A DNA stretch of 64,000 bases, from assembly GCA_002842095.1 (NCBI GenBank), contig PHCB01000006.1, forward strand, positions 332,044-396,043, written 5' to 3'. The position numbers and the translations under genes were made by a program. The DNA comes from a candidate division BRC1 bacterium HGW-BRC1-1 (GTDB lineage: Bacteria; Sumerlaeota; Sumerlaeia; Sumerlaeales; Sumerlaeaceae). This document shows, piece by piece, positions 19,472 through 29,238 of this stretch; position 1 is the stretch's first letter, and every line of letters begins with the position of its first letter. Under the pieces are notes generated by a model. That model was given only the letters and a program-made list of their open reading frames with translations, made no database searches and had not been told where the DNA came from.

Positions 19472-20407
19472 TTAGTAGATGTGCCAATCGGGAACGTCGG
19501 CAGCCACGTTGTCGATCACCAGATTATCAAAGAGGGTGAAGTTATCGGCTGCCCACGCTATTGTGGACGGCTGACCGGTGTTCAGATCGCTAAAGCCAAT
19601 CACCGGACTGGTGGTGCCGGCCGGCACCGTTGCAGTTGCCACGGACGTAAAGCCGGCGTCGCCCGCACGTTTCACGAAGACTTCGCACGTCGTTCCGTTA
19701 ACAACAATCTTCACTGTGATCCAAGCCTTTCCAGGAGCGCCAGACGTCTCATACCCAAGCGTATCACGGAAAAAGCCGGTGGTCGCGTCAATCCATACAG
19801 CGTCGAGGTTGTTGTAAAAAGCACCGCCCAGCCAGGTTGCGCCGGCATCGTTGCGGGCAATTGTTCCTGTGCCGCTATAGAAGCGATAATCCTGTGAAGC
19901 GCCACCGTCACCAGTCATCGTGAAGTAGAAACCCGTACCGGCGATCGAGACTGCTGTATTCGTGTTCAAAGCCATTGTGTTGGAATTCGTGGCACCGAAA
20001 AACATCATCTGGGTGGAACCGCTGCCGCCTGTTGCCGGACCGTTGTAATTCAGCCAGGTGTCAAACTGCATGGACCACATGCTGCCGATTGGGGTCACGA
20101 GGTTCGGGTACACGCCCACTCCGTCCACGTCCGCGTTCGGATCACTGGGCGTGAAGTTTGCGTTCAAGCGCAAAACGTTCTCGGTTGAGGCCCCCGGGGA
20201 TGGCGTGATGTCGGGCACCGTTCCCGTTCCGTTTGCCTGGACAAATGTCGTCGAGTCATACGTGAAATTCGCACTGGCGTCGTTGCTGGGGCTGGCAATG
20301 ACCACCGCGAAATTCGCGGCCTGATTGGTTTCAAAGTTCGCCGTGGTGGGTGCAGCCATTCCAACGGCAGCCACGGTAGTGAATGCTAAAAATGCAAATA
20401 GTCTCAT
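19472..20407 (-). CDS. Secreted protein of unknown function, lectin-like beta-sandwich features
   Basis: 311 residues with a clear signal peptide (LFAFLAFTTVAAVGMAAPTTA) and a body rich in Gly, Thr, Asn and aromatic residues (MWSMQFDTWLNYNGPAT, AVSIAGTGFYFTMTGDGG, IAWAADNFTLFDNLVIDN). The composition resembles PEP-CTERM/LamG-like extracellular proteins, but no C-terminal PEP-CTERM anchor is visible. AGGAG is ten bases before the ATG at 20407, which overrides the longer frame to 20527. It has its own terminator. Function unknown. Confidence 0.75.
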   Translation of the reverse strand: MRLFAFLAFTTVAAVGMAAPTTANFETNQAANFAVVIASPSNDASANFTYDSTTFVQANGTGTVPDITPSPGASTENVLRLNANFTPSDPNADVDGVGVYPNLVTPIGSMWSMQFDTWLNYNGPATGGSGSTQMMFFGATNSNTMALNTNTAVSIAGTGFYFTMTGDGGASQDYRFYSGTGTIARNDAGATWLGGAFYNNLDAVWIDATTGFFRDTLGYETSGAPGKAWITVKIVVNGTTCEVFVKRAGDAGFTSVATATVPAGTTSPVIGFSDLNTGQPSTIAWAADNFTLFDNLVIDNVAADVPDWHIY

Positions 20408-20741
20408 AGTGATGAATCTCCTGTTTATATTATGGGGTGGAACGTTATTTAGACATTTTGGCCGTTCTCCATTGGCACTTGCAAGCAAAAAAAGTACAGG
20501 GTTCCACCCGCGTTGCAACCGATCCATGCGCCCTCGTCAATAAAGACACCGCCTCACCGATTACCACTATGTGCCCCATGGTGCTAATGCTGACCTGTCC
20601 CCACAACCCTCACCAACCCTGATCTTATCGCGCTACACCCGTGGTCGCAGCGATTGCGCTGGCATTGGTGACGTGCGGCCCGGCGCTCGGACAGATTCCG
20701 ACCGCGCGCCGCACGTCCGAGGAGGGTCAGGATCTGCTGAA
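20408..20741. other. Spacer with no supported gene
   Basis: 334 bp between two minus-strand genes. One plus-strand stretch (20641-20745) would encode about 34 residues like a signal peptide (VVAAIALALVTCGPALGQ) from a GTG, ending in TAA. It has no ribosome site and no homologue I recognise, and may be the relic of an exported protein. Confidence 0.4.
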
Positions 20742-22379
20742 TTAAAAGCGTGGGGCGATCGTCAATCCGTCGCCATTATTGCGATATGCTTGAATGCGCG
20801 CGCGCTTAAATTCATAGGCGGTTGCGGGGTCCTCGACGTATCTTTTTGAGGCGTCCAGCGCCGCCCGAACGCCCGATTTATCTTTTCGATAGGTGAGCAA
20901 CCACACGCGCGGAGACGCTGGTGCGCAGACCTCCAGACGCTCGTCGACGGACGATGCCTCCTGCCATGGACAGGCCAGCAAATCGATCTTCGAGTAGTGA
21001 CGCAGCGCGGCCTCCACGGTTGCCGACTTGTCGAACAGGATGGGCTCACCCGGAGCGGCGTGCGCTGAAAGATATTGCACGGCTTCGCGGATTCCGGAGC
21101 CCCGATCCAGTAACTGCCCGGCAAGGCCTGCTATGGTTATGATGACAACGGCCGCCCCGAGGGCCTGGCGGGTCATTTGGTTGCGGGTGTGGGCAATGCT
21201 CCACGCAACCAGCAGCCACAGGGGCGCTGCTGCCGGCAACAGGTAGCGCTCGATTCCCACCACGTGATAGAAGAAGAAGCCGGCGATCCAGAGCAGCAGC
21301 GAGGGAACTCCCACGGCAAGCCCACAAAAGAGAAGGATACGGCGATCGGCGGCGGGGAGGCTTCCCCAGCGCCCCCGAAGCCCGGCAGCAAGCGCCGCAG
21401 AACACAGCAGCAGGACCGCAAGCGCGCCATAACGCATAAACCGCACGGCCCCATCGGATGCAAAGGCAACAAGCGCCAGGCGTTTTATCATTAACCAAGG
21501 GTCAGAACTGTGAAAGTCTAACCCCGTATACTTGCGCTGCATGAGAACGTAAATCACCGCGGCAGGCACCAGCAGAAGAAGTAACGCCACGACTCCGGCG
21601 AAAAACGCGCGAAATTGGCGTGGATGAACGCGCCTCTGCGTCCACGCAAAAGCCAGGTGCCCCGTCCAGAACACCAGCATGACGGGCTGGAATGCGATAG
21701 CCACAAAGAGCCACGCCACGTACTGCATCCATGCAGCAGCCCCGCCACGGTCAAATGCGCGCAACAGCGCCGCATGGCTAAACGTGGCCGCGACCATCAG
21801 GAACCCGTACATGCGGGCTTCCTGCCCCGCCCATACGGACATGCCGTTAAAACATGCCATTAACGCAACGGCCACCGCCACGCCGCGCGAGCAGTTCGGT
21901 CGACAAAGGGCCCAGGCAGCCGACACGATGAACGCTCCCGCCACCGCGGAGGGAAACCGAAGATTCCAGTCGCTGGTACTTCCCGTTGCCATCACCCAGG
22001 CCTTCACCAGAGCGAAGTATGTTGGGAGGTGACCGGCCGCCAGGCGCTCGCGAACCATCTCACCCATCGGCAGCAGAACCGGCCGGAGGGTGTGGAATTC
22101 ATCGGTCCACATGCCCCGATAGTCCAGATGGTAGAGCCGCAAAACCAGCGCGACCAGCGTGAGAACCGCCACGATCAAGCCGTCCCGACCGCGCCACGGG
22201 CTCTCAAATTCAGCTCTATCCACCAAGGGCAAACTCACTGATATCTTCCAAACCGGGATTTGTTGTTGCACGACTCTGCCGCGTATAACATCCACACCGT
22301 TGCAGTTTAGTCTCACAAAGTTGGCAAACAAGCCAAAAATGGCAAACGAGAGAAAGCATGGTAGCCCCGGATTTCTCAT
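20742..22379 (-). CDS. GT39/ArnT-like polytopic glycosyltransferase
   Basis: 545 residues with about ten membrane helices. LVLRLYHLDYRGMWTDEFHTLRP near 85-105 is the 'R-x-D-E' loop of dolichyl-phosphate-mannose/ArnT-type (GT-C) enzymes, followed by HLPTYFALVKAWV and LRFPSAVAGAF, also typical. It would move a sugar from a polyprenyl-phosphate donor at the outer face of the membrane. The start at 22379 is uncertain: the first ~60 residues look non-conserved. Divergent from the PAP2 gene, which could recycle the lipid carrier (inference). Confidence 0.85.
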   Translation of the reverse strand: MRNPGLPCFLSFAIFGLFANFVRLNCNGVDVIRGRVVQQQIPVWKISVSLPLVDRAEFESPWRGRDGLIVAVLTLVALVLRLYHLDYRGMWTDEFHTLRPVLLPMGEMVRERLAAGHLPTYFALVKAWVMATGSTSDWNLRFPSAVAGAFIVSAAWALCRPNCSRGVAVAVALMACFNGMSVWAGQEARMYGFLMVAATFSHAALLRAFDRGGAAAWMQYVAWLFVAIAFQPVMLVFWTGHLAFAWTQRRVHPRQFRAFFAGVVALLLLLVPAAVIYVLMQRKYTGLDFHSSDPWLMIKRLALVAFASDGAVRFMRYGALAVLLLCSAALAAGLRGRWGSLPAADRRILLFCGLAVGVPSLLLWIAGFFFYHVVGIERYLLPAAAPLWLLVAWSIAHTRNQMTRQALGAAVVIITIAGLAGQLLDRGSGIREAVQYLSAHAAPGEPILFDKSATVEAALRHYSKIDLLACPWQEASSVDERLEVCAPASPRVWLLTYRKDKSGVRAALDASKRYVEDPATAYEFKRARIQAYRNNGDGLTIAPRF

Positions 22380-22571
22380 TCTTCATTATGACAAGGTTAC
22401 CATCACGGGCTATTGCGATGAGAAATGGCCAACTCCACCAATGAAATGCCAGGTCGACGGCACTTTCAAAGCGAGGGGCGGACCTCCGACTCGCGCAGTG
22501 ACACGCGCGCAAATTCTTCTTTCCGAGGAACTCAATCCGCAGATAAAGACAGGTGAAGAGGGCAAGAAACT

Positions 22572-23288
22572 TTGAGCATAAATCAGCATGGCAGCCCGAG
22601 CGATAATTCCAAAGTTGGCTCTGAAAGAGCGGGCCAGGCCCAAGGTCGTAATGGGACCGGGGTTCGCAGCCTCGCGCAGCTCCGGGAGCGGCTGCCGCGG
22701 ATGCCATTGTTCATCGCGGTTTGGTTAATCCTGACAGCGTTGGCGGTTCCCTTTGATTATCCCGTTGCGAAATGGATGTCATCCGATTTTGCCAGAGGCA
22801 CCGTGCGGCCGGTTTTAGGAGCTATGTCTTTTATGGGGCTTTATCCAGTGCACTTGCTGGCGATTTTTGCACTTCTCGCATTGCCCAAGCCGAAGAAAAT
22901 CCTGATTGGTTATCTGACCGCAACCCTTGGCCCCATGCTGTTGTGCGGCGCGCTGAAGTTCATCATCGGGCGAGCCCGCCCCAAATTGTATATGGGGCCC
23001 TTCCATTTCGAGTTCTTCCATGGCTACCTGACCAAGATGAACTCCTTTCCATCGGGCGAGGCAACCAGCGCCATGGCGCTCGCCACGGTGCTTGGATTCT
23101 ACTTCCCCCGGTCGCGGTGGGCCTTCTGGATTCTGGGAGGCCTCACCGGCCTCGCGCGGGTTGCCAAGACAATGCATTTCCTCTCCGACGCAGTGTTTGC
23201 AGCGGGCCTCGGAATCGGTTGTGTCTTCCTTGCGGCGAGCCTGTTAGGACCGCAGTATTTCAAAATCGAGAAGCCACAACTCGATTGA
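22572..23288 (+). CDS. PAP2-family membrane phosphatase with altered C2 motif
   Basis: Dephosphorylates lipid phosphates such as undecaprenyl pyrophosphate or phosphatidic acid. 238 residues, about six helices. C1 KFIIGRARP (129-137), C3 RVAKTMHFLSD with Arg196, His202 and Asp206. The C2 motif is PSGE (160-163) rather than the normal PSGH, so the proton-donor His is replaced by Glu. I take the TTG at 22572, the first codon of the open frame; an ATG follows downstream. Divergent from a GT39-like enzyme. Confidence 0.85.
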   Translation: MSINQHGSPSDNSKVGSERAGQAQGRNGTGVRSLAQLRERLPRMPLFIAVWLILTALAVPFDYPVAKWMSSDFARGTVRPVLGAMSFMGLYPVHLLAIFALLALPKPKKILIGYLTATLGPMLLCGALKFIIGRARPKLYMGPFHFEFFHGYLTKMNSFPSGEATSAMALATVLGFYFPRSRWAFWILGGLTGLARVAKTMHFLSDAVFAAGLGIGCVFLAASLLGPQYFKIEKPQLD

Positions 23289-23436
23289 TAACAAGGCCGG
23301 TGGAGTTCTCCATTGACCCGAGATGAGTCCGCTTACACCGATACTTCCCGCTGCGCTGTCAGTGCAAGCTGCGCTCGAATAATCGTACACTGCGGTAGCA
23401 TTCTTCAGGAACAGAGACTCCGCGAAATCAGCCCTG

Positions 23437-24717
23437 ATGATCCAGCCACCCAATCCACCCGCTAACACCACCACAACCGACGGGCGCGCACCCGTCCGCA
23501 GACCCCGGTTTCTGTGGATGCTGACGGGCTCTTTGTTGGTGGCGGTTACGGCCAATGCTTGGTGGCTGCTGGCGCACTTCATCACGGAACCCTACCACGA
23601 CGGGTCCGTCGCTTCGGCCATGTTCAATCGCGTGGCCCAATTGCTCTGGTTTCCCGGAGGGGCATTCGCGCGGGCCACCGTTGCGGGGTGGGAAAGTTTT
23701 TCCTTCGTGGCTCTGGCTGTCATGGTGGCGTTCAACCTGAGCTTTTATTTCGCTATCACCTTCCTGGCCTGTCGGGCGTGGACCCACAAGGTTGACGTGG
23801 CGCCACCCGCAGACGATCCCGGCGCTGCGCCGTTACCGAGACGCCTGCCCCGAATCACCCGAATCATCCGCGGCTTCATGCTGCTTGGCCTGACGCTACT
23901 GCTCGGGGGGTTCGCATACAGCGTCATCATCGAGCCCGGAAACCTGCGCGTTACGCGCAAGGAGTTATGGGCGAAGGGGCTCCCCGATTTCCGAATCGTG
24001 CAGTTATCCGACCTGCATTACGGGCCCTGGTTCTCGCTGGATTATATGCGCGAGGTCGTGAAAATAACAAACGCGCTGGAGCCTGACATCATCATCATAA
24101 CCGGCGATCTCATCTCCGACAGGGGAACGTTCGCCGAGCCGCTGGCCCAGGTGCTCGCCGATTTGAAACCGAGAATCGGAACCTTCGGCGTTCTCGGCAA
24201 CCACGACTGGTGGGCCGACGACGAGGCGGTCAGGCAGGCGTGCACCCGTCACGGCATCAGGCTGATCGACAACTCGCGGGTTTTTATCACACCCGAGGGC
24301 AGGGTGGAGGAAATTACAACCAACGGCCTCTGTCTTGCGGGAATCGGCGACCTCTGGACCGACGAGATCAACCCCGACCGCGCCCTGGCCGGCCTGGGCG
24401 AGACGACCATCCCAACCCTGCTGATGTCGCACAACCCCGACGCCGCCGAAGAACCCAATGTCCGAAACCTGCGAATCGCCGCCATGATCTCGGGCCACAC
24501 CCACGGCGGCCAGGTCCGCCTGCCCGGGCTGGGCAGCCCCGTCGTGCCATCGCGCTACGGGCAGAAATACGCCTACGGCACAATCCAAACACCAAATTTC
24601 CCCGTCCACGTAACCAGCGGAGTAGGCATGGCCGTCCTCCCCGTTCGACTCGGCGTCCCTCCCGAGTTAGTCGTGTACCAGCTTCGGGATGGTGCCGCGC
24701 GATTCCAACTGAAGTAA
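23437..24717 (+). CDS. Membrane-anchored calcineurin-like metallophosphoesterase (YkuE-like)
   Basis: 426 residues. The N-terminal third has membrane segments (about 27-47, 88-110, 148-168); the C-terminal catalytic domain has VQLSDLHYG (~188-196), TGDLISD, GNHDWW (~251) and GHTHGGQ (~353), the metal-ligand motifs of the family. Similar to YkuE/YaeI-type phosphodiesterases acting outside the cytoplasm. Substrate not predicted. No strong ribosome site before the ATG. Confidence 0.9.
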   Translation: MIQPPNPPANTTTTDGRAPVRRPRFLWMLTGSLLVAVTANAWWLLAHFITEPYHDGSVASAMFNRVAQLLWFPGGAFARATVAGWESFSFVALAVMVAFNLSFYFAITFLACRAWTHKVDVAPPADDPGAAPLPRRLPRITRIIRGFMLLGLTLLLGGFAYSVIIEPGNLRVTRKELWAKGLPDFRIVQLSDLHYGPWFSLDYMREVVKITNALEPDIIIITGDLISDRGTFAEPLAQVLADLKPRIGTFGVLGNHDWWADDEAVRQACTRHGIRLIDNSRVFITPEGRVEEITTNGLCLAGIGDLWTDEINPDRALAGLGETTIPTLLMSHNPDAAEEPNVRNLRIAAMISGHTHGGQVRLPGLGSPVVPSRYGQKYAYGTIQTPNFPVHVTSGVGMAVLPVRLGVPPELVVYQLRDGAARFQLK

Positions 24718-24953
24718 TGCGGAAAATACGTCCGCCGTCCCGGGATTCCCATTCGCCGCCGCCTGTTTGGGGGCATTGGAGCTTGACTCCTAAGCACCGC
24801 CGCACCCCATTATGCTGGTGGTCGTGTGACACGCTTGCTGCTAAGCGTTGTGCGCGCGAGTTTGTGGATCCGGAAGACTTCGACGTTTATCGTGCCAGCC
24901 TCCTTCGATGAAAGAAGCCAGAGGATGGGTTGGGGTGAAAGGAGGTCGGACTT

Positions 24954-27620
24954 GTGAATCGCAACAAAGCCGGGAACGCGACCCGAAAACCGCGGCGCGG
25001 CGAACAGGTCTATACCCTGAGCGGGGCCGATCGTGTCTATCGGCAGCTCGTCGAGACGATGAGCGAGGGCGCGTTGACCTTGTCGCCGGACGGGGTGATC
25101 CTTTACTGCAACGTCCGTTTGGCGGAAATGTTGGGTCAGCCGCTCGACCAAATTCTGGGCAGGGCCCTGCGGGACTATATCCCGCCCGCAGACCAGCAGG
25201 AACTCGACGCAATTCTCTCGCAACAAGCCACAGCGCCAGGCCGCCGCGAGATCAACCTGAAAACTGGCGAGGGGCGGGTGGTGCCCGTCTATCTGTCGGC
25301 CTCCCGCATGCAAAGCGAAGGGGCGGAACTGGTGTTCTTCCTCGTGCTTACGGACCTAACAGAACAAAAGGATCACGAGCAAATCGCGGCGGCGGAGCGG
25401 CTTGCCCGCTTGATCCTGGAGCAGGCTGTCGCAGCAATCGTCGTGTGCGACGAGCAGGGCCGAATCCTTCGCGCCAGCCAGGCAGCCCAGCGGTTCTGCA
25501 CCGGCAGGCCCTTCTTGCGGCCCTTTGCCGAGATGTTTCCGCTGCGAACAGACACCTCCGATCCGTTCCACCTCGCCCCGGTTTTGCAGGGAGAGACGCT
25601 GCGCAACGCGGACGTCACCTTGGAACTGCAAGGGCAGGAATTCCACTTCATCTTGAACGCGGGCCCTCTTCTTAGCGGCGAGCAGCTTGTCGGCTGTGTC
25701 GTTACGTTAACCGATATCACTGAGCGCAGGAGGGCGCAGGAATCGTTGCGGGCGGGCGAACACGAGTTTCGTTCCCTGGCCGAAGCCATGCCGCAGATCG
25801 TCTGGGCTACTCGGGCCGACGGTTGGAACATCTATTTCAATCAACAATGGGTGGATTACACTGGACTGACTCTAGAAGAAAGCTATGGTCATGGATGGAA
25901 TATTCCGTTCCACCCTGACGACCGGCAGCGCGCATGGGATGCATGGCAAAACGCAACTCAAAACAACGAGACCTATGCGCTCGAGTGCCGTCTGCGGGGT
26001 GCCGACGACACTTACCGCTGGTGGTTGATCCGCGGCGTGCCGATGTGCAACGCGAGCGGGGAGATTCTCAAATGGTTCGGCACTTGCACCGACATCGAAG
26101 AGATCAAGCTGACTGAGGAGGCGCTCAAGGAAAGATCGGCCTTTCTGAACACACTTCTCAGCGCCATCCCGGTGCCAATTTTCTACAAGGATAGCGCTGG
26201 GCATTACCTGGGGATCAACAAGGCGTTCGAGGAGTTCTTTGGCAAACCACGCGATCAGCTGCTTGGCACGAGTGTGTTCGACCTTAGCCCGCATGATTTG
26301 GCTCAGGTCTATCATGCTAAGGACACCGAACTCCTGCAGAACCGGGGGACACAGGTGTATGAGTCGCAGGTCGAAGACGCTTCTGGAGCGTTGCATGATG
26401 TGGTCTTCCATAAGGCTCCATTCACGGACGGTGACGACAATGTCCTTGGGCTGATTGGCGTGATTCTTGACATCACCGAGCGCAAGAAAGCGGAGGAGCG
26501 CACGTTCGAGCACGTTCAGAGGCTGACGGCCCTGCACAACGTAGAGATGGCAGTCGCCTCCAGCCTTGATCTGGGGGTGACACTGAATATCCTGCTCAGT
26601 CAGATCCGGACCTCGCTGGAGGTCGATGCCGTTCAGGTTCTTTTATGGGACACGATCACGAACAAATTGGTGTTCCGTGCCTCAGCCGGATTCCGCACCG
26701 AGGCATTCAAGCATACCCGTCTCCGTTTCGGAGAGGGACTGGCCGGGCGGGTGATGTTGGAACGCCGAATCATTCATCTTCCCGATTTGGCCAGAGAGGC
26801 CGGTAGCCTGTGGGCGGCGCCTCTGTTCTCGCAGGAGGATTTCAAGGGGTATTACGGGGTGCCCATGGTGGCCAAGGGCGAGGTTGTGGGTGTGTTGGAG
26901 TTGTTCCACCGAACGGCGATCGGGCGCGACTCGGAGTGGATGGAAATCCTGAAAATGCTGGCACAGGAAGCCGCCATCGCGATCGACAATGCCCAATTGT
27001 TCGAACAGCTCCAGCGCTCGAACACCGAACTCTCGGTGGCATACGACTCGACATTGGAAGGATGGGCGCTCGCGATCGACATGCGCGACCACGAGACTCA
27101 CGGCCACTCGATCCGCGTTGCCGATATGACGGTTCGTCTTGCCCGGGCCGTGGGAGTCTCCGATTCGGACCAGGTTCATATTCGCCGGGGTGCTCTTCTC
27201 CACGATATCGGGAAACTCGGCGTCCCCGATTCGGTCCTTCTCAAGCCCGGCCCGCTCACCGACGACGAATGGATCATCATGCGCAAACATCCCGTGCTTG
27301 CCCACGAGATGCTGTCTTCCATCCGGTTCCTTCGAACCGCTCTCGATATCCCTCACTTTCATCATGAGAAATGGGACGGGACAGGGTATCCTGAGGGACT
27401 TGCCGGCACATCGATCCCATTGGCGGCCCGCATCTTTGCCGTGGTGGACGTGTGGGACGCCCTCGGATCCGACCGCCCGTACCGGAAAGCCTGGGAACGG
27501 GAGAAAATCATCACCCACATCCAAGCCCTTGCGGGAACTCACTTTGACCCGCATGTCGTGGATACGTTCTTAAGTATGGAACAGGCACAACCGGACCTGC
27601 TTGCTCCGCATCAGGATTGA
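24954..27620 (+). CDS. Multi-PAS/GAF HD-GYP signalling protein (putative c-di-GMP phosphodiesterase)
   Basis: 888 residues from a GTG with AAAGGAGG upstream. Domains in order: four PAS domains (about 25-130, 145-255, 265-390, 395-510; the third with the PAS_3-like QIVWATRADGWNIYFNQQWVDYTG), a GAF domain (~525-675), and HD-GYP (~690-880) with HDIGKLGVPDSVLLKPG (~750) and HHEKWDGTGYPEGL (~802). HD-GYP domains hydrolyse cyclic-di-GMP. No membrane segment or signal peptide, so it senses cytoplasmic signals. No GGDEF gene is seen in the window. Flanked downstream by MITE-like copy B. Confidence 0.95.
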   Translation: MNRNKAGNATRKPRRGEQVYTLSGADRVYRQLVETMSEGALTLSPDGVILYCNVRLAEMLGQPLDQILGRALRDYIPPADQQELDAILSQQATAPGRREINLKTGEGRVVPVYLSASRMQSEGAELVFFLVLTDLTEQKDHEQIAAAERLARLILEQAVAAIVVCDEQGRILRASQAAQRFCTGRPFLRPFAEMFPLRTDTSDPFHLAPVLQGETLRNADVTLELQGQEFHFILNAGPLLSGEQLVGCVVTLTDITERRRAQESLRAGEHEFRSLAEAMPQIVWATRADGWNIYFNQQWVDYTGLTLEESYGHGWNIPFHPDDRQRAWDAWQNATQNNETYALECRLRGADDTYRWWLIRGVPMCNASGEILKWFGTCTDIEEIKLTEEALKERSAFLNTLLSAIPVPIFYKDSAGHYLGINKAFEEFFGKPRDQLLGTSVFDLSPHDLAQVYHAKDTELLQNRGTQVYESQVEDASGALHDVVFHKAPFTDGDDNVLGLIGVILDITERKKAEERTFEHVQRLTALHNVEMAVASSLDLGVTLNILLSQIRTSLEVDAVQVLLWDTITNKLVFRASAGFRTEAFKHTRLRFGEGLAGRVMLERRIIHLPDLAREAGSLWAAPLFSQEDFKGYYGVPMVAKGEVVGVLELFHRTAIGRDSEWMEILKMLAQEAAIAIDNAQLFEQLQRSNTELSVAYDSTLEGWALAIDMRDHETHGHSIRVADMTVRLARAVGVSDSDQVHIRRGALLHDIGKLGVPDSVLLKPGPLTDDEWIIMRKHPVLAHEMLSSIRFLRTALDIPHFHHEKWDGTGYPEGLAGTSIPLAARIFAVVDVWDALGSDRPYRKAWEREKIITHIQALAGTHFDPHVVDTFLSMEQAQPDLLAPHQD

Positions 27621-27733
27621 TGCTGTCCATCCCCAACCGGGCTCGGTGCGGGGACGCCCGTGTAGGTTGTCGCTCGCAGCGCGGTTTTCTCGGCCCGGGT
27701 GAGGCAGCCACCTCGACCATTCCCTGGCGCGCA

Positions 27734-28122
27734 TTAGAGCGGTTTTGACGTAAGTATTGACAGCTCCCGCAATCTCGGATTAGTTGGAGCATTGGGTTAG
27801 GGGCGACTGTGCGTGCAGGGCAAGCTGGAGGCCGCGTGGAGGCCTGAGTCAGACCGCGGGGCAGATAATGGCTTGCCGATTGCGCGTCAGTTGCATCGCT
27901 TGCACACCGCTTGCACACCGGTTGCACACCGGTTGCCGTCCGCCAGCCAGTGGGCAAGTGGGAGGCGGTGGCATCGGGCGCCAGGGCGGGGCCGTGAGGG
28001 CCACCCAAGTCAGGGAGGGGCGGTCACAATTCGACATCCAAGCGCACCCAGAGTCTGTAGCCATTTGAGTCGAAAACGCTCTAATGCGGGATATGTCAGG
28101 ACCTAAACGAAAACCGCTCTAA
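27734..28122 (+). repeat. MITE-like element, copy B (best preserved ends)
   Basis: 389 bp bounded by a perfect 13-bp inverted repeat, TTAGAGCGGTTTT (27734-27746) and AAAACCGCTCTAA (28110-28122). A nested 12-bp perfect inverted repeat, CGCATTAGAGCG (27730-27741) and its complement (28077-28088), gives an alternative right end. The interior has an 11-bp minisatellite (TTGCACACCGG) near 27900-27935 and the conserved 3' part also found in copies A and C. It occupies most of the 650-bp gap between the HD-GYP and methyltransferase genes. No transposase is encoded. Confidence 0.85.
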
Positions 28123-28269
28123 GCGCCGCCACGCCGCGCGGCAACGCCACCCGATTTGTCCGCGGATTTTCACCGAATTTCCACCTCCGCGTGCGGTGCT
28201 ATACACCGCAACTTGCGCACCAAGCCGATCAAGTAATTGCTTGGATTGACGCCCAAAGAGGGATACAAC

Positions 28270-29034
28270 GTGGCTGACAACGACAGTGGTGTGACCGACA
28301 GAACCGAATGGGAACGGTTTCATGATCTGGAAGCTCCCACTTACGACCTGCAGGAATATACACGGAACGCCATTGCCGAAGTCGACTTTCTCATCGAGGC
28401 GTTGAACCTGTCCGCTGGTGAGAGTATTCTGGACGTTGCATGCGGGACCGGCCGGCACTCGGTGGAACTGGCCCGCCGGGGCTACGCGGTTACAGGAATC
28501 GACATCTCTGCCGGGATGCTTGCCCAGGCGGAGGCAAAGGCCCGCGCTGCAAAGGTCAGTGTCGAGTTGATTCGCGCCAACGCCTGCTCCTTTTGCGCAC
28601 CGAAGCAATTCGATGCGGCAATCTGTTTGTGCGAAGGAGCCTTCGGACTGCTGAGCAGCACGGACGATCCAATTGAACAGCCACTCAGCATCCTGCGCAA
28701 CATCAGCCACTCCCTCAAGCCCGGGGCGAAATCGCTCTTCACGGTCCTTAATGGTCTGCGGTTTATCCGAAGCCATGCACAAGCCGATGTGGAACAGCAG
28801 CGGTTCAATCCTGCGACCATGACAGCCGTGTCTGAAGTTCCTCCGTCGGACGGACTGCCGCCCATGCGCCTTGTGGAGCGCGGGTTCATCCCAACCGAAC
28901 TCGATTTGCTTTTCAGGCTGGCGGGAATGTCGGTGCTGAACATGTGGGGAGGCACTGCCGGCAACTGGGGCAGGAGGACGGTGGAACTGGATGAAATGGA
29001 AATCATGATACTGGCGGAAAACACCGCGAAGTAA
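28270..29034 (+). CDS. Class I SAM-dependent methyltransferase
   Basis: 254 residues from a GTG with GAGGG upstream; an alternative TTG at 28237 is less likely. Motif I ILDVACGTGRHSVELARRGYAVTGIDIS and FDAAICLCEGAFGLLS place it in the Methyltransf_11/25 group of small-molecule or unknown-target enzymes. Single gene after MITE-like copy B. Confidence 0.85.
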   Translation: MADNDSGVTDRTEWERFHDLEAPTYDLQEYTRNAIAEVDFLIEALNLSAGESILDVACGTGRHSVELARRGYAVTGIDISAGMLAQAEAKARAAKVSVELIRANACSFCAPKQFDAAICLCEGAFGLLSSTDDPIEQPLSILRNISHSLKPGAKSLFTVLNGLRFIRSHAQADVEQQRFNPATMTAVSEVPPSDGLPPMRLVERGFIPTELDLLFRLAGMSVLNMWGGTAGNWGRRTVELDEMEIMILAENTAK

Positions 29035-29238
29035 CCAAGATTGAAGGCAAGCCCCGCGCAGCAACGCATTCCTGCCCCCGATCGATCCAGCGGTATCCCT
29101 CGAGTATAAAGTTCTCCCTTTACTAAGCGGTCAACACTTCGCCTTGTGACACGCTATAGGATCCGCTCATGGTTTGCAGGCAGATTATGGTGTGTTCATC
29201 GATGTTTGAGGTGGCCGGATTTTCTGTGCGCATGGATC

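Noticed and set aside
20641-20745. Signal-peptide-like mini-gene
   Set aside because: Only a GTG start, no ribosome site and no mature domain; kept as a note in the spacer.
27890-27940. Tandem TTGCACACCGG units considered as a CRISPR array
   Set aside because: Units are 11 bp and contiguous with no spacers; they are a minisatellite within the MITE-like element, and no cas gene is nearby.
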